Positions 54,601 through 61,469 of a DNA stretch of 64,000 bases are shown here, one piece after another; position 1 is the stretch's first letter, and the number at the start of each line of letters is the position of its first letter. Source of the DNA: Todiramphus chloris collaris (taxonomy: Eukaryota; Chordata; Aves; Coraciiformes; Alcedinidae); NCBI GenBank assembly GCA_025345505.1, contig JANVCC010000018.1, positions 33,282,439-33,346,438 on the forward strand, written 5' to 3'. Below the pieces are notes generated by a model. That model was not told the DNA's origin and did not search any database. It worked only from the letters and a program-made list of their open reading frames with translations. Position numbers and translations under genes: made by a program.

Positions 54601-57600
54601 CATCATTTGTGGAAAAAAAAAAGAACATAAAGAGGAAAAGGACAGTGGGGGGAGATTGTGAAAAGGTGGTATTCAGAAATGGCTCTAAGGGGAGCTTCAT
54701 TTACTGCGTGCATATTGACTTAATTACATGAGATTATGTAAAATGCATTATAATGGAGACTAATATTTTTGTGTGTTCTGTTGGTTTACTCCTCATGCAA
54801 GAAAGATGTGAAGTCCATCTGTAGTATGTAACAAATATATTAGAATGAATATTTGGGCTTGGAATGCAGTTTATTGATCTGTTTTCTAGCAGTCAGAACT
54901 CTGTCAGGCATTTCAGGGAAAACTTGTTACAGGTAAGTTCCTGGTGCAAAGACCTTGCTCTCTAGCACTGTGAGTGAGGATCATGACACACATCAGTGTG
55001 AGGAAGGGGAGAAAGCAGCAGCAGCAAGTTTATAAAATAACTGCTCAGGAATACTTCATAGGGCTAACTTTCCCTTGATTATTTTGGTAACTCAGGTCTC
55101 AGATATATCTGTAGAAGTGAGTTTTTGAGAGTCAAAGATGGCCAGGTGGGGCTACACTTCTGAGTGCACTTTTACCAACATATTGCTGACATCCCCATTT
55201 TTTTGTAAGTTGAAACCATTTATAAAAGATTCTGGAGCATAACCTGTTCCCTCCTTCAGAGAGTTACTGCCTACCTGACTAATTATATTAATATGTCCTT
55301 GGATTTCCTTTCAGATACCAGCCCTTCCCTACACCCAAAATATTTGGGTTTCAGGTAACTCACTTTGAAAAGCCTCAGACTACACATAAAATGTATCCTG
55401 GCTGCACCTGAGTCATGGTTAAAATCATTGAGTGGTCCAAAGAGGTCCACAGCTATAGCACAGAGCCAGCCAGGAAGTGCTGTTCTGTGTGGACTTGCCT
55501 GTTGAAGAAATTCCCACTTCTGCAGGCTGTCCTCTGCAGGGTCTGTGGAGCCAGTTGTGTAGGATAACCAGCATAGCTTGACAGCTGCTAGAGCCAATGT
55601 GTTTTGAACAGAACAAGTTCACTTTATCTCAGCTGGCACTACCTTCCCAGTCATGGGTGACTGCCTCTGTCACCACTTGTTGATTCCTATGGTATTGTTA
55701 GAGTCAACAAAGCCAGCTGTATTTTTGACTTTGTGAAAATACGGCATACACTCACTCAAGATGGAGGAACACACTTCATCAAAACGCTGTTTGAAGATAA
55801 ATGGTTTTAGAGAAGGGGATTTTCAAACGTATTAGAAAAACCATTTTAACAAAAACTTGCTAGCAATTTAAAAGCTGTTGCCTTTAGCACTTTACTTTGC
55901 AAAGTTCATTACTGTGAGATGGGACATTTATTTTCAGTACTTGATACCTGCTTTGACTTAGAGTGAGATAATTATCTGCATTATCTAAAATACCAGTGTC
56001 TCTGAAATTAGAGCAATCAGTTTCTCTAGGTATTCTCTAAACTTGCTGTAGGGATGTACTCACCTAGCTGTGTTAGGGCACCTCAATAATACCTCAGGAA
56101 CGACCTGCCCTCCCAGTAGAGCAGCTGCATGTGGAGCAGATGTGGTCAGATTATTAAAAAGGAACAGGCTGTCTTTTGAAGAGATTTATTCATTATGAGC
56201 TAGCAGTTAAGGCTACTTCCTACCACCTTTTTTCTCACTTAAACCTCTCTGGTATCTATTTTTCTGAGCAGTAACTGCTGAATAAAGATATACTATCTGA
56301 TGGAAAGTAAGCCAGTTACCAGGGTTGAGATAAACATTACACCACCAGCTGCAGAGGTGTCATAACTGATTATGCACATGTGTGCCTCCAGTTTGTCTCA
56401 CATGAGGAATGGTTTCATGATAATTTAAGTTATGGTGAGTTATTTCAGAGTTCATATAGAGACACAGTAGGCTTGGGTTATCCAATAAGAACTGTCTGAG
56501 CTTATATACTTCAGCTGCTTTGTGTTGTGTGCTCATTCCAAAAAGCATATGCTATATATAAATATATATATGTAAAAAAAAAAAAAAAAAAAAAAAAAAT
56601 TTGCAATTTTTCTTAGGAAGCAGTAAAATTCTGTAGAGGACAGATATGATCCACAGTGTTGTTACAGTCCTAAATGTGTCATGGGACTTGGAAGGGTGGA
56701 AGTGGTCTTCTAGATCTAAGGTGTGGAAAAAAGCCCAAACCTAAAGATATGTATGCAAAACAAAAGGAAGTTAATATTGTCCCACAGATAAGCACAGGCT
56801 GTAAGACTCCAGGGTGGTTACCAGATTTTCTTTTCATGAAGGCTGGTACTGTAGTTATAGCTTCGAGAACAATGCTTCTATCACCATATTTTCACATATA
56901 CCTGTTGTTTGGGGTTTTTTTTTTTGCTTTGTTTTGTTTTGTTTTGTTTTCATATATCACTTTCATCAGGTAAATCAGCATGCCTAGATGGAAAGGTAGA
57001 AAGTCCTGGGTTCTAATCTTTCCTTGAAGGAAAGATTTGTGAAGGTTTTAACACAGGCTACTGTAATGGAAAATGTACAACTATTCAAGGGAGTAGAAAC
57101 ATCTTTTTCTGAAGGAGTGTACAAATTATTCAGCTGCAGTCATCTGTTCTTTTGCTTACTTTTTGGGAAGTACTCCAGCTTCAGTTGGAGAACTGGATGA
57201 CACCTACTCAGGGAATTTTGTGAGTGTACGACACCGCTGGGAAAGAGGAAACGTAACTTTAAACCTGCTGGCACTACAAGACTTACAGAGCCCAGTATCC
57301 CAGCTGACCTGCTGCTCTCCAAAAAGGTGGTAGAATTGTCATCACCATTTTTTAAGCAAAAATGTCATAGTTGCAGTTATTTAAGTCAATGACACCAGCC
57401 TGTCCCACGATAGCTTTTATTCAGCCAAATCAGGGATATGGCCAGTGAGTTTTAGGAACTGTTTAAGAAAGGCTTTTAAAGTCAGCCTCTTTAACAAGTT
57501 TCAGAATTCTGTATAATGATCATCAGGTTGGAATTCAGTCCCACAATGGATACCAAATATGTTTATATCTATAAGAATGGCTACATACACTGGTTTAGTC

Positions 57601-58838
57601 TGCCAATGCTGCCTATAGCCAAGTGGCTTGCTACAGTAATATTTTTGCAGCTCCACATCCAGGTTTCATTTTGTAGAGAACTAGCTGGTTCTCTAAAGGA
57701 GAGATAAGGAGTAGCAAAATTACATACAAGTATGTGAATGGTTGTAGAACAATATAGAGGACAAATAGATAAAGTTGATTCAGAGAGTAGATGTTGCCTT
57801 AGATACTCGCAACCCAGAAATGCTCACTAGGTGTTAGAAATAGCTTTGGACTGTCTCACTGCAGCACAAAAACAGGCATTTTTCTAATACAAATTAGAAC
57901 AGCTGCAGAATGAGAGACTAAGAGAGGTAGAGTGAGGAAGAGAAGAAATATAAAAACCAACAAGCTATTTGTACAGTGCTCTCTAGGGACCTAAAATTGT
58001 AGTGGTAATAGGCTCTCTATGTTGACCATAGGAGGTACAGAAAGAACTAGAGAGGGAGTAAATTAATTGGGAAAGGGCAAAAAAAACAATCAAGCCTCTA
58101 AAAAATTTAAATTAAGGTCTTTGCCTGAGCTGCTGGGAATTATCTCAGTGTTTACAGCATACCAACATTGCCACAGACTTAATATAACTACAGATACACC
58201 AGCATTGTGCAATGACCAATGAATAGTTTCATTACTTGTCTTGAGCAGGTGGGTTTAATTCTGAGTAGCAATGATCGTACCTGCTACACTTTTGAGAAAG
58301 TTGATACAGCTTTACACAGTAGTGCAAGCATAATTTGGTCTTCATATCCTGCCATGCTGGAACTCAACTACACTGAGTTCATTAGTTCTTTCAGTACATT
58401 GTTTTATTCTGTTCTGGTAACTGTGTGTCTTGAACCAAGTTGATGTACATGTAACATTTGATTATCTATGTAAAAATAAAGCACAAAGCAAATAGCACAT
58501 ACATTGCCTAGAGCTAAAGAACAAGATTCTGAAAAATTATTGCGCTTCCTCAATTGAAAGCAAAATGTTCAAGGAGAAAGTACATGTTACAATCGTCGCC
58601 TTACCTCTTAATCTATAGTAAGCTTGGTGACTGGCTAAAATCTGCTTCACTGATTCTTGTGGGCAAACTTTCACACCAGTTGAGAAAAAGGATGACCTCT
58701 TTGTTCGGTGTTTTGCCATGTCAAATATCCGCCTTATGGTTGATACTCTGGACCTCTTTGTTGTTCTTTCTGTTTTGTCTGACCCTGAGGCATCTGCAAG
58801 ATGTTTGGCTTCACCACGATTTATTTTATTAGGGATTT
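9440..58838 (-). CDS. IMPG1: IMPG1, interphotoreceptor matrix proteoglycan 1 (exons 2-16; exon 1 not in view)
   Basis: This is a secreted or membrane proteoglycan of the matrix around photoreceptor outer segments; the family binds hyaluronan and chondroitin. Fifteen exons join in phase to 950 codons plus stop. Residue numbers here count from the first whole codon of exon 2. Basic segment with RTKR at 44-47; conserved Cys-containing region about 50-135; SEA1 about 207-305; mucin-like Ser/Thr/Pro/Asp/Glu region about 357-705; SEA2 about 710-815 with GSVIV at 770-774; EGF1 cysteines 827, 832, 838, 849, 851, 863; EGF2 cysteines 867, 874, 880, 890, 892, 905; transmembrane helix about 920-937; basic tail to 950. 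The assignment to IMPG1 rather than IMPG2 rests on exon 2 ([10 protein letters not shown]), the SEA1 insert KKEKDGSSST and the SEA2-EGF linker DQADPCKF, all as I remember human IMPG1. It is longer than human (about 797 aa), through the mucin region and the C-terminus. The signal peptide exon is missing from view. Confidence 0.93.
9621..11489 (-). other. IMPG1: IMPG1 intron 15
   Basis: GT-AG intron splitting EGF2 between its fourth and fifth cysteines. It contains a (CA)n run at 10270-10287 and nothing else recognised. Confidence 0.9.
10270..10287. repeat. (CA)n dinucleotide repeat
   Basis: Nine CA units in intron 15. Confidence 0.9.
11490..11700 (-). CDS. IMPG1: IMPG1 exon 15, EGF1 and most of EGF2
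   Basis: The acceptor is CCTTTACAG and the donor TGCAG|GTAAAT. Two leading bases complete Ala, and two trailing bases start Arg. The 69 codons begin DQADPCKF, as in remembered human IMPG1. EGF1 has all six cysteines (827, 832, 838, 849, 851, 863). EGF2 has its first four (867, 874, 880, 890). The fold can be completed only by exon 16. Confidence 0.96.
12733..13303 (+). mobile_element. CR1 LINE, 3' part, 5'-truncated
   Basis: The element includes the end of the CR1 reverse-transcriptase ORF. The frame from about 12767 reads [20 protein letters not shown] and then QRRATKRE, the usual CR1 C-terminal signature. The 3'UTR follows and ends in GATTCTATTTTGATTCTATG. Frame breaks and substitutions show it is inactive. 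It lies antisense to IMPG1 in intron 14. Confidence 0.95.
14440..14573. repeat. T/G-rich low-complexity tract
   Basis: About 130 nt of mostly T with interspersed G (GGTTTTGGGTTTGTTTGG and similar), ending in a run of T. The short open frames here are artefacts of composition. Confidence 0.85.
14795..14840. repeat. (TTTTG)n/(GTTT)n simple repeat
   Basis: GTTTTGTTTTGTTTTG followed by GTTTGTTTGTTTG. Confidence 0.9.
15590..15695. repeat. 53-bp tandem duplication
   Basis: Two adjacent copies (15590-15642 and 15643-15695) share CTGTCTTCACTCAGCC and TCTAGAGA cores. They differ at several positions, so the duplication is not recent. Confidence 0.85.
15950..16169 (-). CDS. IMPG1: IMPG1 exon 14, SEA2 core
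   Basis: The acceptor is TTCTGTCTTGCAG and the donor GAGCCAG|GTAAGA. It runs from phase 0 to phase 1 with 73 codons. [20 protein letters not shown], the [13 protein letters not shown] loop and strand, and [12 protein letters not shown] match remembered human IMPG1 closely. GSVIV corresponds to the SEA autoproteolysis loop. Sequons NLT, NGS and NIT are present. Confidence 0.96.
16170..16949 (-). other. IMPG1: IMPG1 intron 13
   Basis: Phase-0 intron inside SEA2. Nothing else recognised. Confidence 0.92.
16950..17515 (-). CDS. IMPG1: IMPG1 exon 13, mucin-like domain end and SEA2 start
   Basis: The acceptor is TTTTTCTGCAG, with a second possible AG three bases on, and the donor is CAATTG|GTGGGT. 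Two leading bases complete Ala and the exon ends in phase 0 after 188 codons. The first two thirds are Ser/Thr/Pro/acidic. SGYISVLT contains a Ser-Gly in acidic surroundings that could carry a glycosaminoglycan. Then come YITTSSMT and [20 protein letters not shown], near-identical to remembered human IMPG1, which open SEA2. Confidence 0.95.
18840..19060. repeat. AT-rich low-complexity tract
   Basis: Dense TA/TAATA sequence over about 220 nt. The open frame on the minus strand here is compositional. Confidence 0.7.
20131..20245 (-). repeat. CR1 LINE 3'-end fragment
   Basis: ATCACAGAATCATCAAGGTT, then AAGATCATTGAGTCCAGCC and a CCACTAAGACATATCCCCAA block are the reverse complement of a CR1 3'UTR. 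It lies in sense orientation relative to IMPG1. Confidence 0.88.
20782..21540 (+). mobile_element. Solo LTR, avian endogenous retrovirus (ERVL-like)
   Basis: The element opens TGTCCTGGTTTGAGTG. It has an ATTAAA near 21424 after a T/A-rich stretch, followed by a pyrimidine-rich block and GGGGGGTTAACAGAG. No gag, pol or env is seen next to it, so it is a solitary LTR. The 3' boundary is approximate. It lies antisense to IMPG1. Confidence 0.75.
21945..21990. repeat. Short tandem repeat, unit CCTAGTCCCTACAGT
   Basis: About 2.5 copies of a 15-bp unit just downstream of the LTR region. Confidence 0.75.
23036..23255 (+). repeat. CR1 LINE 3'-end fragment
   Basis: AGATATAAGGAAGAAATG, then GAGTGTTCAAGACCAGATTG and GGTTGGACTAGATGAC are the typical CR1 3'UTR order, ending near GGTTCTATACG. 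It lies antisense to IMPG1. Confidence 0.92.
28873..28889. repeat. Poly-T tract
   Basis: Uninterrupted T run in intron 12. Confidence 0.9.
33725..34280 (+). mobile_element. Solo LTR, avian endogenous retrovirus
   Basis: GC-rich block in AT-rich intron. GGAGTTAATTTTCCCCACAG, GACAGCTGACCCAAACTGAC and CAAAGGGATATTCTATACCA are the U3 phrases also seen in the LTR at 53.9 kb. A GGGAATAAATC polyadenylation signal (about 34095) and a T/C-rich R-U5 follow. There is no internal viral sequence. Both ends are approximate. It lies antisense to IMPG1. Confidence 0.75.
36630..36711. repeat. 41-bp tandem duplication
   Basis: Copies at 36630-36670 and 36671-36711 share AAGAACTAAGTTCT and differ at about seven positions. 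Confidence 0.85.
37726..38254 (-). CDS. IMPG1: IMPG1 exon 12, mucin-like domain, first large exon
   Basis: The acceptor is CTTTTTTTCAG and the donor GGACAAG|GTAAGAC. It runs from phase 0 to phase 1 with 176 open codons. The composition is rich in Ser, Thr, Pro, Asp and Glu (for example [26 protein letters not shown]), which suits heavy O-glycosylation and possible glycosaminoglycan attachment. Sequence is barely conserved against human, as expected for this region. Support comes from phase, splice sites and the long open frame. Confidence 0.88.
38255..38760 (-). other. IMPG1: IMPG1 intron 11
   Basis: Phase-0 intron of about 500 nt. Nothing else recognised. Confidence 0.9.
38761..38837 (-). 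CDS. IMPG1: IMPG1 exon 11
   Basis: The acceptor is TTATTTTTTTCAG and the donor GATTCG|GTGAGT. Two leading bases complete Glu and the exon ends in phase 0. It has 25 codons, [20 protein letters not shown] and onward. Similarity to human is weak apart from position (human EIAGSLP follows the same exon end). It starts the mucin-like region. Confidence 0.85.
38838..39703 (-). other. IMPG1: IMPG1 intron 10
   Basis: Phase-1 intron with a T-run near 39440. Nothing else recognised. Confidence 0.9.
39704..39957 (-). CDS. IMPG1: IMPG1 exon 10, end of SEA1
   Basis: The acceptor is CATCTTGCAG and the donor GACG|GTCAGT. One leading G completes Gly, and one trailing base continues. The 84 codons contain [19 protein letters not shown] (last SEA1 strands), an acidic stretch, then [20 protein letters not shown] and LGTLQFTD, which match remembered human [20 protein letters not shown] and VGTIQFTD. 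Confidence 0.95.
39958..41335 (-). other. IMPG1: IMPG1 intron 9
   Basis: Phase-2 intron downstream of microexon 9. AT-rich; nothing else recognised. Confidence 0.88.
41336..41356 (-). CDS. IMPG1: IMPG1 exon 9, 21-nt microexon in the SEA1 loop
   Basis: This 21-nt exon lies between the acceptor ATGAAATGAAG and the donor GATGG|GTAATT. It completes Lys, encodes QKKEKD and gives two bases of Gly. Spliced, it reads GFK-QKKEKD-G-SSST, matching remembered human GFRPKKEKDGSSST. Skipping it keeps the frame, so it could be optional. The donor and the polypyrimidine tract are both rather weak. Confidence 0.85.
41357..43254 (-). other. IMPG1: IMPG1 intron 8
   Basis: Phase-2 intron containing a sense-oriented CR1 fragment at 42534-42650. 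No other element recognised. Confidence 0.88.
42534..42650 (-). repeat. CR1 LINE 3'-end fragment
   Basis: ATCACAGAATCACAGAATTT, TTGGAAGAGACCTTCAAGAT and CACCACTAAACCATGTCCCT are a classic CR1 3' terminus in reverse. It is fairly well preserved. Confidence 0.94.
43255..43313 (-). CDS. IMPG1: IMPG1 exon 8, SEA1 core
   Basis: The acceptor is TTTTTCTATAG and the donor TTTAA|GTAAGTAAG. It starts in phase 0 and ends with two bases of a Lys codon. The 19 codons [19 protein letters not shown] match remembered human MQKIFKKLPGFKKIHVLGF. This is the SEA1 segment running into the loop where other SEA domains are cleaved. Confidence 0.95.
43314..46249 (-). other. IMPG1: IMPG1 intron 7
   Basis: Phase-0 intron. 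It contains a perfect 11-bp inverted repeat at 44130-44160 and otherwise nothing recognised. Confidence 0.9.
44130..44160. repeat. Perfect inverted repeat, 11-bp arms, 9-nt loop
   Basis: Arms ACTCGAAAAGA (44130-44140) and TCTTTTCGAGT (44150-44160) are exactly complementary and could form a hairpin in the IMPG1 pre-mRNA. Confidence 0.85.
46250..46396 (-). CDS. IMPG1: IMPG1 exon 7, start of SEA1
   Basis: The acceptor is CTTTCCAG and the donor CTACAG|GTAAGG; phase is 0 at both ends. There are 49 codons. [20 protein letters not shown] opens the first SEA domain (beta strand, then the region of helix 1), and [14 protein letters not shown] fits the SEA helix. Human IMPG1 has the equivalent VELSVSLVNQKF at this place, from memory. 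Confidence 0.93.
46397..49363 (-). other. IMPG1: IMPG1 intron 6
   Basis: Phase-0 intron. Two GC-richer islands stand out: 47640-47770 and 48400-48960. The second reads on the plus strand as an open frame (48740-48934) with a [10 protein letters not shown] stretch and may be a decayed retroelement interior. Neither is identified. Confidence 0.85.
49364..49455 (-). CDS. IMPG1: IMPG1 exon 6
   Basis: The acceptor is TGCCCCCAG and the donor GTGAAG|GTGAGG. Two leading bases complete Gly and the exon ends in phase 0. The 30 codons end in [17 protein letters not shown], matching remembered human DDTLLNEI and LNDTKMP. It has N-glycosylation sequons NGT and NDT. Confidence 0.92.
49456..50178 (-). other. 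IMPG1: IMPG1 intron 5
   Basis: Phase-1 intron. Nothing else recognised. Confidence 0.9.
50179..50246 (-). CDS. IMPG1: IMPG1 exon 5
   Basis: The acceptor is TTAATAG and the donor CTACAG|GTAAAA. One leading base completes Arg. The 22 codons begin [10 protein letters not shown], matching remembered human KDEISAEKT, and one trailing G continues into exon 6. This is the acidic, poorly structured linker between the N-terminal domain and SEA1. Confidence 0.9.
51196..51231. repeat. 18-bp perfect tandem duplication
   Basis: GTTCCTGCAGTTAAGGCT occurs twice in direct succession. Confidence 0.95.
52538..52583. repeat. Two-step inverted repeat
   Basis: Outer arms GTTCACTTT and AAAGTGAAC, and inner arms GAGACAC and GTGTCTC, are both exactly complementary. 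An 8-nt bulge lies on one side. Confidence 0.8.
52790..52818 (-). CDS. IMPG1: IMPG1 exon 4, 29-nt microexon
   Basis: The acceptor TTAATCTTTTTGCAG and the strong donor AAAG|GTAAGTAGC bracket 29 nt. The translation is RVKHRTFQE plus a split Arg, matching the remembered human RIKQRSFPDR in order and length. The length (2 mod 3) is exactly what is needed to join exon 3 (phase 0) to exon 5 (one leading base). Intron 3 is only 211 nt long. Confidence 0.88.
52819..53029 (-). other. IMPG1: IMPG1 intron 3
   Basis: Short 211-nt GT-AG intron in phase 0, upstream of microexon 4. Confidence 0.88.
53030..53196 (-). CDS. IMPG1: IMPG1 exon 3
   Basis: This exon has a CTCAG acceptor and a CAACGG|GTAAGG donor. 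Two leading bases complete a Val codon, and the exon ends in phase 0. The 55 codons include [17 protein letters not shown] and [13 protein letters not shown], which are near-identical to remembered human IMPG1. Three cysteines and one N-glycosylation sequon (NFS) are present. Splicing straight to exon 5 would give an immediate stop, so exon 4 is required. Confidence 0.95.
53916..54493 (+). mobile_element. Solo LTR, avian endogenous retrovirus (ERVL-like)
   Basis: The element starts TGTCCTGGTTTCATCTGG and ends GGTTAAACTGTGACA, so it has TG...CA termini. Flanks TAATG and CAATG fit a 5-bp target-site duplication with one change. Within it are CAAAGGGATATTCTATACG, a TATA-like TACATAAA (about 54169), an A/T-rich R region and a C-rich U5. 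No internal viral genes are present. It lies antisense to IMPG1. Confidence 0.88.
56551..56599. repeat. (TA)n followed by 26-nt poly-A
   Basis: TATATATAAATATATATATG leads into an uninterrupted run of A. Confidence 0.95.
56917..56951. repeat. T-rich/(TTTTG)n simple repeat
   Basis: A run of T followed by GTTTTGTTTTGTTTTG. Confidence 0.9.
58605..58838 (-). CDS. IMPG1: IMPG1 exon 2
   Basis: This exon has a TTTTCCAG acceptor and a GAG|GTAAGG donor. Phase: two leading bases complete a codon from exon 1, and one trailing base starts the next. It encodes 77 whole codons. [17 protein letters not shown] and [10 protein letters not shown] match the remembered human IMPG1 N-terminus almost exactly. It contains RTKR, a proprotein-convertase consensus, at residues 44-47. 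The 40 or so residues before that are hydrophilic and poorly conserved. Because the exon opens in mid-codon with no signal peptide, another exon must lie upstream. Confidence 0.95.
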
Positions 58839-60520
58839 CTGGAAAAGATAAAAAGTAAGCATATACATAAACATAGATTGCATAGGCAGTAAGTATCTAA
58901 TGCAAGATCATGTCTGAAAATTAAGCATGAGCCTAAGTTTTTTTCCTTACACTACATTGGTGTCAATGCCTTGACTGAATTAATGTGCTGAAGGAGAAAT
59001 ATCTCGTGATCACAGGGGGGAACGGAGACTTGGTAACTGACTTCCTTGTATCTCAACATGTGACCTGCAGGACACACAGGGTATAAGTTTCAGACGCCCT
59101 AAATCTTGTTTTCAAAAGCAACTTTGTGTTAGATACACAAAGGACACTTAAGTGCTTGAAATTCGTACTACAACATCTCATTTGTGAGCATATGACCCTA
59201 TAGGGAAATGTACAGTACAGTGATAAGTAACAGTCTGGAGCTTGGGAAAAGTGAAGCATCTATGTATCAGCTTACAGTGTAAAAAGGTTTATGTGCTAGC
59301 AGATAAATAAAAGCAGAAATAGTTGTAACCTTTAAAGATACTCTTATCTTTCCTTTGGGCTTCAAGGTGTATCTTCCTTCACATCAATTCATACTCTTGA
59401 ACCCATCCTAAGAACTGGTCCCTGAAGCTCTTTCAAAAGCTGACAGGTGTTTGATTGTATTTCAGGAAAGAATGAACTGTTTCCAGTCTCCCTCTTTTGC
59501 TCCCCAATGCAGCCCTATATCCTTCCCTGATATAAACTGAAGTACTAATCAAAACAGACCACAATGATGGTTCTTCACTGCTGGATGATAGGTTCTGTGA
59601 ATGCTCTGGCATTGTTTCTCAATAGATCTTTCATTATTTCTGGTAAAGTGAAATCCTTAAGTGGGAATTGAAGATTTAGGTTTAAGTTTTACTTATGGAG
59701 CTATGTCATTATGAAATACAGAAATTCTTCTAGGGTGTCAAAATAGCCTCAAGCATAGGCAGGACTTCTTTTGTTCCAATTTCTAGGTATTTGTGATGCA
59801 GTATTACATGACATAGCAACTAAATTTAATGTAGAAATGTTAATGACAAAAATATGTGTAAGGCACACATTTAAATGAGCTGAAATACGGCATTTTGCAG
59901 GTACATGTGACAGGAGGAATTAATTATCTTTTAGCTTATCTTTCAAAATTTTGCATCCATATTAATAAAGATAATTTGGAAATACTTTTGTTTTGGTTGC
60001 ATTTTCATGCATTTGATACAGTCATTACAGATTAAAAATAGAGATAAATGTAAACATAATAAAAGACATTTTGAAAGAACTGTTTTGAAAGAGAAGCGTA
60101 AAATTTGTAGATAATTGGAGAACTTTAAGGGAGAAAGTGTATGAAAGACATGATATATTTGTACCTGAATGCTGACTAATCAACTAAAAAAAATTCTTTG
60201 AAGAATGGTTAAAAAACTTGTAAAAACAAGTTTCTATGAAACAAGAGTAAAAAATTGCCATTGTACTCAGGAAAGAAGAAATGTTGTGCTGCATATAACA
60301 ACACTAAATGCTAATTATCATGTTCTTAGGCAAATCAAGAGAAAATAAGGAAGGTAAAACCACATTATCTTAGCAATTTGGAACCATGTTAATTAACAAT
60401 TTAAAAACAAGTGGGCGGATAAATGATAAGAGAAAATAATTGAAAAGCATACTATTACAAGAATAGTACTTGAAGTAAAGAATGGGAAAAGTTCTACCGT
60501 ATTATGTCAGTATACATATC

Positions 60521-60548
60521 TGTCTATCTATCTATCTATCTATCTATT
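60521..60548. repeat. (CTAT)n tetranucleotide repeat
   Basis: About six CTAT units. Confidence 0.95.
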
Positions 60549-61453
60549 GGTTCTTATTTGCTTATTGTCTATAAATCGTAATAATCCCATGTATATTATG
60601 AGGTAGATGGTACTCTGACGTGGAAAAAAGTTGACTGCTTGATTGATGATGAATACAGTGTGAAAGATGGGAAGTTATACAATGAAGGCAACAGGTGATA
60701 CTGCTTTATAAAGCATGCTAGAGGCAGCAATCCTTAGGCCAATAGCTATCTAATTGTTGCAAGGTTATTGAAAATGATGATGCAGTCATATAGTACCTGT
60801 CATTAAATGAAATGGAAGTAATTTTTCCACAGTAATATCAGATCATGAAGCATAAACTGCATAAAAGGAATTTCCCCTGTGAAAACATGACTCTGGGTCC
60901 ATTAGAAACTTCAAGTGGTCAAACACTGGATCAGCTGAGACACTGAATTATTTGAATGATAAATGGGGTGAAAGCAGAAGATCCAGTGCCATTGAAATTT
61001 CACAGCAGACCCCTGAAATCCTGTAGGAGAAAATACCACAACTCTACATGAATAGTAGCCAGTTGTAAGTCCATTACCTTTTACAGGGTATATTAACTGT
61101 GATAGATCAGCTGCCCAGGCAGTCTGACCAACTGGGGCAGAGGATTTTGTCACTAAGCTCTTTGATAGCTTTTGTATAGAGCAGAGGCCTTTCTTGAAGG
61201 TTTTGCTTCTTCCCCAGGATTTACTCCCAAGTCATTAACTTGAATTAAGAATCATACTATTTGTGAGACCGACAAAAGAGATCTCTCTCAGGTGATTGTT
61301 GCAATGATTTTGAACTGTGTTAGGGTCGCTATTTGGCCTTTTCTGTCTGAGAAAATAACCATACACTATATGCTTCCAGTTACTTTTGTTCTGATAGCCT
61401 GTTCAAGGCGGGAGTGAATTTTTACCTTTTCATTCTTTCCCTTCAATTTCCAC

Positions 61454-61469
61454 TTTTTTTTTTTTTTTT
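61454..61469. repeat. Poly-T tract
   Basis: Run of 16 T in intron 1. Confidence 0.9.

Larger units (their letters stand above)
53197..58604 (-). other. IMPG1: IMPG1 intron 2
   Basis: Phase-1 intron containing a complete solo LTR (53916-54493), a (CATA)n run near 53475-53490, a 26-nt poly-A preceded by TA repeats (56551-56599) and a (TTTTG)n run. The stretch from 57 to 58.6 kb shows nothing recognised. Confidence 0.9.

Noticed and set aside
9440-58838. Calling the gene IMPG2 because of the EGF2 and transmembrane helix
   Set aside because: Exon 2, the SEA1 loop KKEKDGSSST, SEA2 ([19 protein letters not shown]) and DQADPCKF follow IMPG1, not IMPG2, in remembered sequences.
60911-61153. Minus-strand ORF ending near AAAAG|GTAATGG as a coding exon
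   Set aside because: The frame has no recognisable domain and does not supply a signal peptide or the right phase.
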